A stretch of 49,097 nucleotides of DNA from JBNKHG01 sp050290225 (GTDB lineage Bacteria; Pseudomonadota; Gammaproteobacteria; Pseudomonadales; Cellvibrionaceae). Where the stretch lies: positions 1-49,097 of the forward strand of contig JBNKHG010000079.1 in the NCBI GenBank assembly GCA_050290225.1, in the 5' to 3' direction. The notes below the pieces were generated by a model. The model had not been told where the DNA came from. It made no database searches and saw only the letters and a program-made list of their open reading frames with translations. Made by a program: the position numbers and the translations under genes. Shown in pieces: positions 1 to 7,480 of the stretch. The stretch's first letter is position 1. Each line of letters begins with the position of its first letter.

Positions 1-40
1 GCAAACCCGTTTTTACTCCATTTGATAAGGTATAATTCCG
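1..40 (+). repeat. Leader of CoA-transferase copy 1, repeated before copy 2
   Basis: The 40 bases before copy 1 are closely matched by the bases just before copy 2 (about 4490-4532). Both contain TTTTACTCCA, then TTGATAA and a TATAA-like stretch ending at the ATG. The shared non-coding leader shows that the duplication unit extended upstream of the reading frame. AAGG at 27-30 is the likely ribosome binding site of copy 1. The TATAAT at 31-36 is too close to the start codon to serve as a promoter for it. Confidence 0.6.
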
Positions 41-2686
41 ATGACAGATACAAATGAATACAAAGGCCCATTGACGGGACTGAATGTGATCGACTTCGGC
101 TGGTATTACGCCGGCCCCATGGCCGGGATGCTCTTGGCCGACCAGGGGGCCAATGTGATCCGTATCGTCAAGCCCGGCGAGAAAGAACTTCCAGAACAAC
201 AGTATCGGTTGCTGAATCGCAACAAGAAACTGTTGACGCTGGATTTGAAATCCGAAGAGGGAAAAAACAACGCACTGTCCCTGATCGAGTGCGCCGATGT
301 GGTGATCGAGAACTTCCGCCCGGGAGTGATGAAGCGCCTGGGGCTGGATTACGCCAGTATAAAACAGAAAAACCCCTCTCTGGTGTATCTCTCATTACCT
401 GGTTTTGCCTCCACCGATAAAGAACGGGCTCATCTCCAGGCCTGGGAAGGCATAATGGGGGCAGCAGCCTGTGTGTATACCACCACCAGTGTATACCGGG
501 ACTTCTTGGGCTATCCACCGGTTTATACGGCGGTGCCTCATTGCTCTGTTTACGGTGCGGTTAATGGCGCCTTGGCCGTGATGGCCGCGTTGATTGCACG
601 CGAACGACAGAGTGCAGGTACAGTGCTTGAAGTACCGCTAGTCAGTGCAGGAATAACGGCTTTTGAAGCTTTTGCTTTTCTTAAACCACCCAGTTGGCAA
701 TACCGCTTTGACCCCAAGGCCAAGTTTCAACTACCGTTGGCTTATGAAGGTAGCGAATACTCCCCCGCTGATGATCTAGACACACAAAAGAATAAAATTG
801 CCAGAGCAAGATGTGCCTATTCAGAGGTCTATGGCTTGTCTCGTCCGTTTGTGTGTGCGGATGGACGTGAAATCTATCTTTACCCTTTGAGTTACAAAGC
901 ACCTCTGCAATGGCTCTTTTTTGAGAAGCTAGGTATTGCCAAGCAATTAAAAGAAGAGGGGTTTGTACAGGCGGGGCGCTATGAAACGCATCTCGATAAC
1001 AACCTTAGCTTGTTCATGCTGCTGAGTGCAGACCGCAAGCAAAGAGTGTTGGAATTGGTTACGGGAGCTTTTCAAACCAGGACTGCAGAACAATGGGAAG
1101 ACATTCTGTCACCTATTATGCCTGCCACTATGATTCGCACACGGGCTGAATGGCTAAGTTTAAAACCTTTACTGGAATCCGGGGTGTTGGTCTGTCAGAA
1201 AAACGATCATTCAGAATTGATTGTACCAGGGCGTCTGGCGGACGCCAGCAGCCCCTGTTATGAACCTTCTACGCCAAATACCTCCTCATTATTCCCGCTG
1301 AGCGGTGAAGAAGCCTTACTATCGGCATATAGAGAGGCGGTGGTGATCGATTATTCCAAGGCGCAGGAGCTATTCAGCCACAACGTCCATCAACAAATCC
1401 GGACAGGCAATAATTCCACGCCGTTGAAAAAAGGCGATTTACTAAAAGGTTTAAAAGTGCTGGATCTCGCCAACATGGTGGCGGGTCCCTCTGTCAGTAT
1501 GAACCTGTCCCAATTCGGTGCTGACGTGATTACCCCTTTCCCTCTGGATGCCAAACATTACCATCCCACCTTTCCACTTACCAATACTGGCAAACGTACC
1601 CTGTTAGTAGATATAGCCACAGAACCAGGTCGACACATTCTCCATCAACTGGTGTCTAGCTCGGATCTCGTTGTGCATAACTGTCTGGACGGCACTGCTG
1701 AGCGAGTCGGTGCAGGACACCGACAACTACAGACAATCAATCCGAATATTGTGACCTGCCAGGTATCGGGATTTGGTGGCACTTGGCGCGGCAAAGGCGG
1801 CTGGGAAAACCGGCCAGCCATCGAGCACACAGCCCAGGCAGCTACCGGCATTATGACCCAGTACGGCACTCTGGAAGTGCCTCAGGTACATGGCCAAATT
1901 TCCTGTGCTGACACACTAGGCGGTCCCGGCGGCGCATTTGCTGCCCTACTGGGGATCTATCAAAAGCTGAAAACCGGCTATGCCGGGGAGACTCGTACCT
2001 CGTTAGCAAGACTGGCCAACTTTGTGCAATTGCCCTGGATGATTTCTGAAAATGGCAACAGCGACTGGGGAGAAGCTCGCGGTCAGTTCGCACTGGGAGA
2101 AACTTCACCTGTATCGGATCACACCTGTTGGTGGCAGCGGTTATACCAATGCCGGGATGGATGGATCTATGTGGGTACCCCCCCGGATCAATCCGACGCT
2201 TTGGCGGAAGCGATTACCGGTCACCAGAAGATTGATGACGAGATTATTAGCCTCGCAATGGAAGCCGGATTCGCAGAGAAAGACTGTGAGGCCTGGCTCA
2301 AGCAATTGGATCGGATTCAGATAGCGGCTCACCGCGTCTTAAATTTTGAAGATATCATGCAGGATTCACCGATGCGGCATATTGCCAATGAGGCGTCACA
2401 CGAAACAGCGCAGGGCGGTACCGATATTCTATGCTGGGACGATCACCCCTGTGGTCACCCTTTCACCCTCTTGGCGCCGGATCATGTGCGTGTGGGACAA
2501 GATCAGACCTATTGGCGCATAACTCCAGCGCCTCGTTTCGGCGAACATACCCGGGAAGTGTTGCAAGAACTGGGCTACACCCAGGAAGAAATCGATAAAT
2601 TAGTACATCTCAAGATAGCTCATGATTACTTTCCGATGTTTGGCAGAAAAGACATATATCTACCAGGGTTCAAAGTAAGACACTGA
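41..2686 (+). CDS. Fused double class III CoA-transferase, copy 1
   Basis: This 881-residue protein has two CaiB/BaiF-type CoA-transferase units, about residues 10-445 and 463-881. Members of this family move CoA between carboxylic acids through an aspartyl-acyl anhydride. The first unit shows DFGWYYAGPMAGMLLADQGA, NRNKKLLTLDLK and ENFRPGVMKRLGLDY, all CoA-binding signatures. Where formyl-CoA transferase has catalytic Asp169, this chain has Ser169 (VPHCSVYGA). The second unit restarts with LLKGLKVLDLANMVAGP and has Asp624 (ISCADTLGG) at the equivalent site, but HNCLDG in place of NFRPG. No signal peptide is visible, so it is probably cytoplasmic. It is the longest of the nine copies and is followed 12 bp later by the GGT-like gene. 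The substrate cannot be told from sequence. Confidence 0.9.
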   Translation: MTDTNEYKGPLTGLNVIDFGWYYAGPMAGMLLADQGANVIRIVKPGEKELPEQQYRLLNRNKKLLTLDLKSEEGKNNALSLIECADVVIENFRPGVMKRLGLDYASIKQKNPSLVYLSLPGFASTDKERAHLQAWEGIMGAAACVYTTTSVYRDFLGYPPVYTAVPHCSVYGAVNGALAVMAALIARERQSAGTVLEVPLVSAGITAFEAFAFLKPPSWQYRFDPKAKFQLPLAYEGSEYSPADDLDTQKNKIARARCAYSEVYGLSRPFVCADGREIYLYPLSYKAPLQWLFFEKLGIAKQLKEEGFVQAGRYETHLDNNLSLFMLLSADRKQRVLELVTGAFQTRTAEQWEDILSPIMPATMIRTRAEWLSLKPLLESGVLVCQKNDHSELIVPGRLADASSPCYEPSTPNTSSLFPLSGEEALLSAYREAVVIDYSKAQELFSHNVHQQIRTGNNSTPLKKGDLLKGLKVLDLANMVAGPSVSMNLSQFGADVITPFPLDAKHYHPTFPLTNTGKRTLLVDIATEPGRHILHQLVSSSDLVVHNCLDGTAERVGAGHRQLQTINPNIVTCQVSGFGGTWRGKGGWENRPAIEHTAQAATGIMTQYGTLEVPQVHGQISCADTLGGPGGAFAALLGIYQKLKTGYAGETRTSLARLANFVQLPWMISENGNSDWGEARGQFALGETSPVSDHTCWWQRLYQCRDGWIYVGTPPDQSDALAEAITGHQKIDDEIISLAMEAGFAEKDCEAWLKQLDRIQIAAHRVLNFEDIMQDSPMRHIANEASHETAQGGTDILCWDDHPCGHPFTLLAPDHVRVGQDQTYWRITPAPRFGEHTREVLQELGYTQEEIDKLVHLKIAHDYFPMFGRKDIYLPGFKVRH

Positions 2687-2698
2687 AGGTAAAAAGCA

Positions 2699-4348
2699 AT
2701 GACAGGTAATACGTGTAATGAGGCTGTAAATGGCATAATGAATGAAGCCACTAAGCAGCGATTAACCGAGTTAACCAGACTTGGTCGTAAAACTCCTGTT
2801 TCCGGAAAACGGGGCTTGGCAGTGGCCACAAGCCCGTTATGCGTGAACGTGGCAATAGATGTCATGAAGGACGGTGGCAATGCTGTTGATGCCTTCGTGG
2901 CTGCCAGCGTCGCTCAAACAATAACCGAGCCGGTTCATACAAATATCAATGGGCTTTTTTCCATGCTCCACTATGAAGCAAAGTCTGGAAAAGTCAGTAC
3001 ATTGAATTGTTTCAATAACGCACCACTGCATTTGCCGGTGACGCAACAAGAATGGGATAAGAACAGCTCGAACTACGTAGCCAGTGGTAAAGGTGTCGGT
3101 GTTCCTGGTTTTTGGGCCGGCGTTGAGGAAGCTTTACGTGTTTTTGGTTCCTTGCCAAAAAAAAGACTGCTTGCACCCGCCATCGATCTAGCCAGAAACG
3201 GATTTGAAGTCGATTCCTATTTTTTTGGCTATGTTTTTCAGTTTCTGCCAGTGGCTTGCGAAAGTGAGCAAGGGCGGGAAGTTTTTATGCCCAATGGACA
3301 TAGTCCTGTCGGGGTTGGAGAGAAAATTTATCAAAAACGCGCTGCTGATTTATTTGAGCGGTTGATTGAAGAGGGCAATGATTACTTCTACCGAGGAGCG
3401 TACGCTCAGGAATTTTCCCGGCAAGTACAGGAGAAAGGCGGCTGGATAACGCCGGAAGATTTCGCGGCCTATCAACCCCGCTGGGATACGCCAATACAAA
3501 CCACCTATCGCGGTTATGATTTGTACAGTTTTTTGAACCAGGATTATGGTTGTCAGATTATTCCGGAGATCTACAACATGCTGGATCTACTGGATATCAG
3601 AAAAATGGGGCCCGCTTCTCAATCGGGAGAAGCTGCTTGGCGGATGAAGCAAATTATCCACTTGGTCAAACAGGATTCGGTTAAGCGCTATAAAATGAAT
3701 CGTTGTCTATCTTTAGACCAAACATTATCCGAGAATCTGGCACTAGAACGTTTGGCCTCATTACCCGACCTGGGGGTGCCCAAACCCACTCTTCCGACAG
3801 GAGGAAGTGCGAGCCTTGCGGTGACGGACACCAACGGCAATGTTGCCATTGGCCTACATACACCATATACAACATTTGGATACCCCGGCGGCAATGGGCT
3901 TTTTATCGATGGTATTCAGATCCCCTCAACAGGCGCTTTATACAGCTTAGGGCTACCTAAACCAGGAGAGCGCGTGAAGCTAAGTAACCCTACGCATTTG
4001 TTTTTAAAAAATGGCAAACCTGTTCTCGCCTCCACCTCTCCAACGGTCTCAGCGATAGATGCCGTCGTGCAGGTGAGCACAAACGTTATCGACTTCGGGA
4101 TGACAATCGAACAGGCAGTTCATCAGCCTCGTTTAGGTGCGGAAATGCATTTACCTGGAGCTTTTACCGTGGAGGCTGATTATCCTAAAAAGTCACTCAA
4201 TTTTTTTCAGCACAAACAACTTTCTTTCAAGATAGTACCCCCATGGTTTCACAATATAGGCTCTTTTGAAGGAATATTTTTTGACAAAGAGGGCACCGCC
4301 CATGCGTGTGGTGATCCGCGGAAAACGGCGCAGGCTTTTGCTGTGTAA
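2699..4348 (+). CDS. Gamma-glutamyltranspeptidase-like Ntn hydrolase
   Basis: This 549-residue protein belongs to the gamma-glutamyltransferase family. N-terminal matches include GLAVATSPLCVNVAIDVM, DGGNAVDAFVAAS and GKGVGVPGFWAG. The C-terminal matches are SPTVSAIDAVVQV and the family end GDPRKTAQAFAV. Family members cleave themselves in front of a Thr, which becomes the nucleophile (Thr391 in E. coli, within TTH.SVVD). Here the aligned segment is SASLAVTD, so Ser370 replaces the nucleophile Thr. Ser can act as an Ntn nucleophile, but activity is uncertain. No signal peptide is evident, unlike the classic periplasmic enzyme. It lies between CoA-transferase copies 1 and 2, 12 bp after copy 1, so it is probably co-transcribed. 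Glutathione breakdown is unlikely to be its role here. Hydrolysis of an amide or acyl conjugate belonging to the array pathway is a guess. Confidence 0.8.
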   Translation: MTGNTCNEAVNGIMNEATKQRLTELTRLGRKTPVSGKRGLAVATSPLCVNVAIDVMKDGGNAVDAFVAASVAQTITEPVHTNINGLFSMLHYEAKSGKVSTLNCFNNAPLHLPVTQQEWDKNSSNYVASGKGVGVPGFWAGVEEALRVFGSLPKKRLLAPAIDLARNGFEVDSYFFGYVFQFLPVACESEQGREVFMPNGHSPVGVGEKIYQKRAADLFERLIEEGNDYFYRGAYAQEFSRQVQEKGGWITPEDFAAYQPRWDTPIQTTYRGYDLYSFLNQDYGCQIIPEIYNMLDLLDIRKMGPASQSGEAAWRMKQIIHLVKQDSVKRYKMNRCLSLDQTLSENLALERLASLPDLGVPKPTLPTGGSASLAVTDTNGNVAIGLHTPYTTFGYPGGNGLFIDGIQIPSTGALYSLGLPKPGERVKLSNPTHLFLKNGKPVLASTSPTVSAIDAVVQVSTNVIDFGMTIEQAVHQPRLGAEMHLPGAFTVEADYPKKSLNFFQHKQLSFKIVPPWFHNIGSFEGIFFDKEGTAHACGDPRKTAQAFAV

Positions 4349-4369
4349 TCAGGTAGCCAGGCCCCATAT

Positions 4370-4497
4370 TCTAATCCCACTATTGTTAGCTGCCAAATTT
4401 CTGCCTACGGTGGGAACTTGGCACGGTGGTTAGGAAGATCGTCCTGGCTTCGACAACATTGTGCAGGCTGCCAGCGGGGTGATGGCCGGGAAGCAAG
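4370..4497 (+). pseudogene. Relic of a tenth CoA-transferase copy
   Basis: This short non-coding stretch translates, with one frame change and one stop, into the C-terminal unit of the array proteins. NPTIVSCQISAYGG is read from 4373. After a one-base shift, GTWHGG, a stop (TAG where the paralogues have the Trp codon TGG) and EDRPGFDNIVQAASGVMAG follow. Copies 4 and 8 have the same order (NP.VV..Q.SAYGG, then GGWE.R.GFDN). Only about 125 bp remain, joined directly to the duplicated leader of copy 2. This indicates an earlier copy that was deleted or overwritten when the GGT-like gene or copy 2 arrived. Confidence 0.8.
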
Positions 4498-4532
4498 CCT
4501 ACTTTTACTCCACTTGATAAAGTATAACTCCC

Positions 4533-7019
4533 ATGACAGATACAAACGATTATAAAGGCCCGTTAGGTGGCCTCAATGTACTTGACTTCGGCTGGTACTA
4601 CGCCGGTCCAATGGCCGGGATGCTCTTGGCGGATCAGGGAGCCAATGTCATTCGCATCGTCAAGCCCGGCGAAAAAGAACTTCCAGACCAACAATATCGC
4701 TTGCTCAACCGCAATAAAAAGTTGTTGGAACTTGACCTGAAGACCGAAGAGGGAAAACAGCAGGCGCTCTCTCTTATTGAAAAATCCGATGTGTTGATCG
4801 AAAACTTCCGTCCCGGCGTGATGAAACGCCTGGGGCTGGATTATGCTAGTGTGAAAGACAAAAGCCCTGGTATGGTTTATTTATCTTTGCCGGGTTTTGC
4901 ATCCACGGACAAAGAGCGTGCGCATATACAAGCTTGGGAAGGTGTGCTGGCCGCGGCCGCCGGTTTATTTTCCAAGTCGATCACCGTGCGGGAAATGCTG
5001 GGCTTTCCACCACTTTACATGCCAATGCCACAATGCTCGGCTTATGGCGCGATTCATGGCGTGGTAGCGATAATGGCGGCATTGTTGGCCCGGGAAAACC
5101 AAGGAATGGGCACGGTGCTTGAAGTACCGCTGGTGGATGCCGGTCTTTCCGGCGCCACAGCCAACTTCCTGTTTGATCCCCTGGATAAACATCCGAGCGA
5201 ACAGGCGCCACCCGCGCTAAAATCTCTTAGGTATCACCCCGAAGACTCTGCGGACGCGCAACTGGAAAAACTCAGAGACGCAAGAGATGTCATGTTTCCT
5301 TCACTTTACCCCTGTGGTGATGGCGGTTGGTTGTTTCACTGGGGCGGCCGTGATTTTTGGGGTTTTTGCAAAATTCTCGGTATCGACAAAACCCTGAGAC
5401 GTGAAGGGTTTATGATGGATGCCTGGGAATCAGGCCTGGACAATAACATCGGATCGAGGGAGGAACTGAGCCCCGAACGAGCCAAGCGTTTTCGACAACT
5501 GATGGAAGACGCTTTGCGTCAACGCCCAGCGGAAGAGTGGGTCTCCCTTCTGGGCAATAAACATTTGATTGCCAAAGTGAGGAGTCGATCCGAATGGTTG
5601 TCCCTGGAACCAATGTTGACCTCCGGTGTATTAGCCACAATGGACGACGGCCATTCAGTCTTGACCGTGCCCGGCCGAGCTGTCGATGTAGCCGGGCCCG
5701 AACCCCGGCAAAATCCCGTTTTCCATGAGCCTGAGGCAATCGACTTTCAACAAGCGAACCGCCTGTTTCAGAAGGCGGCCTCCCAGGTATGGGAGGCCGG
5801 GGCCGATAAGCGGAAACCGCTTCGCAAGGGCGAATTGTTGCAGGGGCTGAAAGTCCTGGATCTGGCCAATATCATGGCGGGCCCCACGGCCGCCTACACG
5901 CTGGCTCAATACGGTGCCGACATCATTAAAATCGACGCTCCCGACTCCATTCGCCTGCCACACCTGTTGAGTGTGATTCTGGAGGGGAACCAGGGCAAAC
6001 GCAGCCTGCTTGTCAACCTGCACACGGTGCCCGGTCAAGCGCTCTTTAACAAGCTGCTGAAACAATCTGACGTAGTCATGCATAACATCCTGGATGATAC
6101 GGCACAACGCATAGGCGTGACCCATCACCAGTTGCAGGCTGTGAACGCCAAACTCGTCAGTTGCCAACTCTCCTGCTTTGGCGGTACCCACCGCGGGGGC
6201 TGGGAAACGCGTCTGGGAATCGACTATACCGCCCAGGCCGCGACCGGCCTGATGGCGCAACTCGGTTCCATCGAGAGTCCGCAATGGAATGCCAGGGCGG
6301 ACTGCGCCGACATCATAACCGGTATCGCACTGGCCTTCAGCGCACTATTGGGCATCTATCAATACCGAAAAACCGGTTATGCGGGTGAGTGTCGTACTTC
6401 CCTGGTGAGAATGTGCAACTACTACCAACTGCCCTACATGATAGCGGAAGATGGATGTTCCGATTGGGGTGAAGCCCACGGCCCCCTGAGTCTGGGCAAA
6501 AGCTGGCACCAGAGGATTTATCGCTGCCGCGATGGCTGGATTTATGTCGAAGCCCACAACCAGCACACCGAAGCACTGGCGGAGTTGGTGGCAGGTGAGC
6601 AAGCTGACCAACAAGCTCTGGAAGATAGGTTCTCCGAAGGGGATTGTGATGCTTGGTTGCAAAAGCTTGCCTCAATCAACGTGCCCTGCCATAAAGTGCT
6701 TGATATGCGCGACCTCGCCAAAAACGCCCGACCGGTGGACAACCGGGCAGCTGATGAAACCGCTCGCGCTTGTGGTGAAGTGCTGACCCAGGCGGATCAC
6801 CCTTGCGGCAAGCCCATTACTCTTAAGGCACCGGATTGGGTCCGGGTGGGTGAAAATCACAGTTATCATCGCCTGGGGGTAGCACCACGATACGGCCAAC
6901 ACACCCGGGAAATCCTGCAGGAACTCGGGTACACAGAGGATATGGTGGATGAACTGATACGTATTGGCGCTGTGTATGAATACCTGCCGGTGTTACAGAA
7001 AGACCGGTACTTTATTTGA
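4533..7019 (+). CDS. Fused double class III CoA-transferase, copy 2
   Basis: This 828-residue paralogue has two CoA-transferase units, joined near residue 430 by a short linker ending in RKGELLQGLKVLDLANIMAGP. It is the shortest array member. The N-terminal unit has intact NRNKKLLELDLK and ENFRPGVMKRL, and Ser169 (MPQCSAYGA) at the catalytic Asp position. The C-terminal unit carries Asp593 (ADCADIITG) and HNILDD in place of NFRPG. The first 140 residues are almost identical to copy 1, whereas residues 205-330 are largely unrelated. Its leader duplicates that of copy 1. The downstream gap to copy 3 is the only long one in the array that lacks a gene or relic, so transcription may restart there. 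Confidence 0.9.
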   Translation: MTDTNDYKGPLGGLNVLDFGWYYAGPMAGMLLADQGANVIRIVKPGEKELPDQQYRLLNRNKKLLELDLKTEEGKQQALSLIEKSDVLIENFRPGVMKRLGLDYASVKDKSPGMVYLSLPGFASTDKERAHIQAWEGVLAAAAGLFSKSITVREMLGFPPLYMPMPQCSAYGAIHGVVAIMAALLARENQGMGTVLEVPLVDAGLSGATANFLFDPLDKHPSEQAPPALKSLRYHPEDSADAQLEKLRDARDVMFPSLYPCGDGGWLFHWGGRDFWGFCKILGIDKTLRREGFMMDAWESGLDNNIGSREELSPERAKRFRQLMEDALRQRPAEEWVSLLGNKHLIAKVRSRSEWLSLEPMLTSGVLATMDDGHSVLTVPGRAVDVAGPEPRQNPVFHEPEAIDFQQANRLFQKAASQVWEAGADKRKPLRKGELLQGLKVLDLANIMAGPTAAYTLAQYGADIIKIDAPDSIRLPHLLSVILEGNQGKRSLLVNLHTVPGQALFNKLLKQSDVVMHNILDDTAQRIGVTHHQLQAVNAKLVSCQLSCFGGTHRGGWETRLGIDYTAQAATGLMAQLGSIESPQWNARADCADIITGIALAFSALLGIYQYRKTGYAGECRTSLVRMCNYYQLPYMIAEDGCSDWGEAHGPLSLGKSWHQRIYRCRDGWIYVEAHNQHTEALAELVAGEQADQQALEDRFSEGDCDAWLQKLASINVPCHKVLDMRDLAKNARPVDNRAADETARACGEVLTQADHPCGKPITLKAPDWVRVGENHSYHRLGVAPRYGQHTREILQELGYTEDMVDELIRIGAVYEYLPVLQKDRYFI

Positions 7020-7480
7020 GGAGTGTGCATTTGAGGAACGTGCACGTTCCCAAACATCGACGAAAACCTGTTACCTGATGTTGATTACTTTTCCCCCACC
7101 CTTCAACTGTCGACCTGTTTTCCGATTTCTGTGTAAAACTGACGCGCCGATGCGTCAGCTGGCCCCGGAACTGGTCGACGGAGGCGTTTTTCCCGGCGCC
7201 GGCCCGGTGCCGGATTACTGCACCAACCCCGACAACGTGATCAACCCGCAGCCTTGCCGCCCGCCAGGTCAACCATGATAAATAGTCAGGCCCATCACCG
7301 CATGGCCTCCCGGTGCGGAAAGAGAGACTATTAACTGCACAGAGAACATAGAGCAATAAGGTCGGTACCCGGCAGCACACAGCCGCGCCAAGCCAGAACG
7401 CGTGGAAGGCCGGTACGCGGCACATTACCGTGGCGTATAACTGGAATTCGCCTGCCTATCAGGTTGGATAGGAGGAGAGG
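7020..7480. other. 461-bp gap between copies 2 and 3
   Basis: No convincing gene is visible. The gap holds a perfect 16-bp palindrome (7035-7050) and a second inverted repeat, CTGACGC/GCGTCAG at 7139-7158 with a 6-base loop. A GC-rich stretch at about 7150-7278 reads through as a Pro- and Cys-containing peptide tail (PDYCTNPDNVINPQPC). It may be the end of a decayed gene, but I do not recognise it. Copy 3 begins just after a strong GGAGG ribosome binding site at 7471-7475. This is the best place in the array for an internal promoter, though no clear -35/-10 pair stands out. Confidence 0.5.
7035..7050. promoter_or_regulatory. Perfect 16-bp palindrome, candidate operator
   Basis: GGAACGTGCACGTTCC reads identically on both strands. 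It lies 16 bp after the stop codon of copy 2, at the head of the long gap before copy 3. A symmetric site without a loop suits a dimeric DNA-binding protein better than an RNA terminator. No T-run follows. No regulator gene is adjacent, so the binding protein is unknown. Confidence 0.4.

Noticed and set aside
5655..6284. Long - strand open frame of 209 codons inside copy 2
   Set aside because: It is antisense to a strongly conserved CoA-transferase unit, has no domain resemblance, and similar antisense frames occur in other copies because of shared codon bias.
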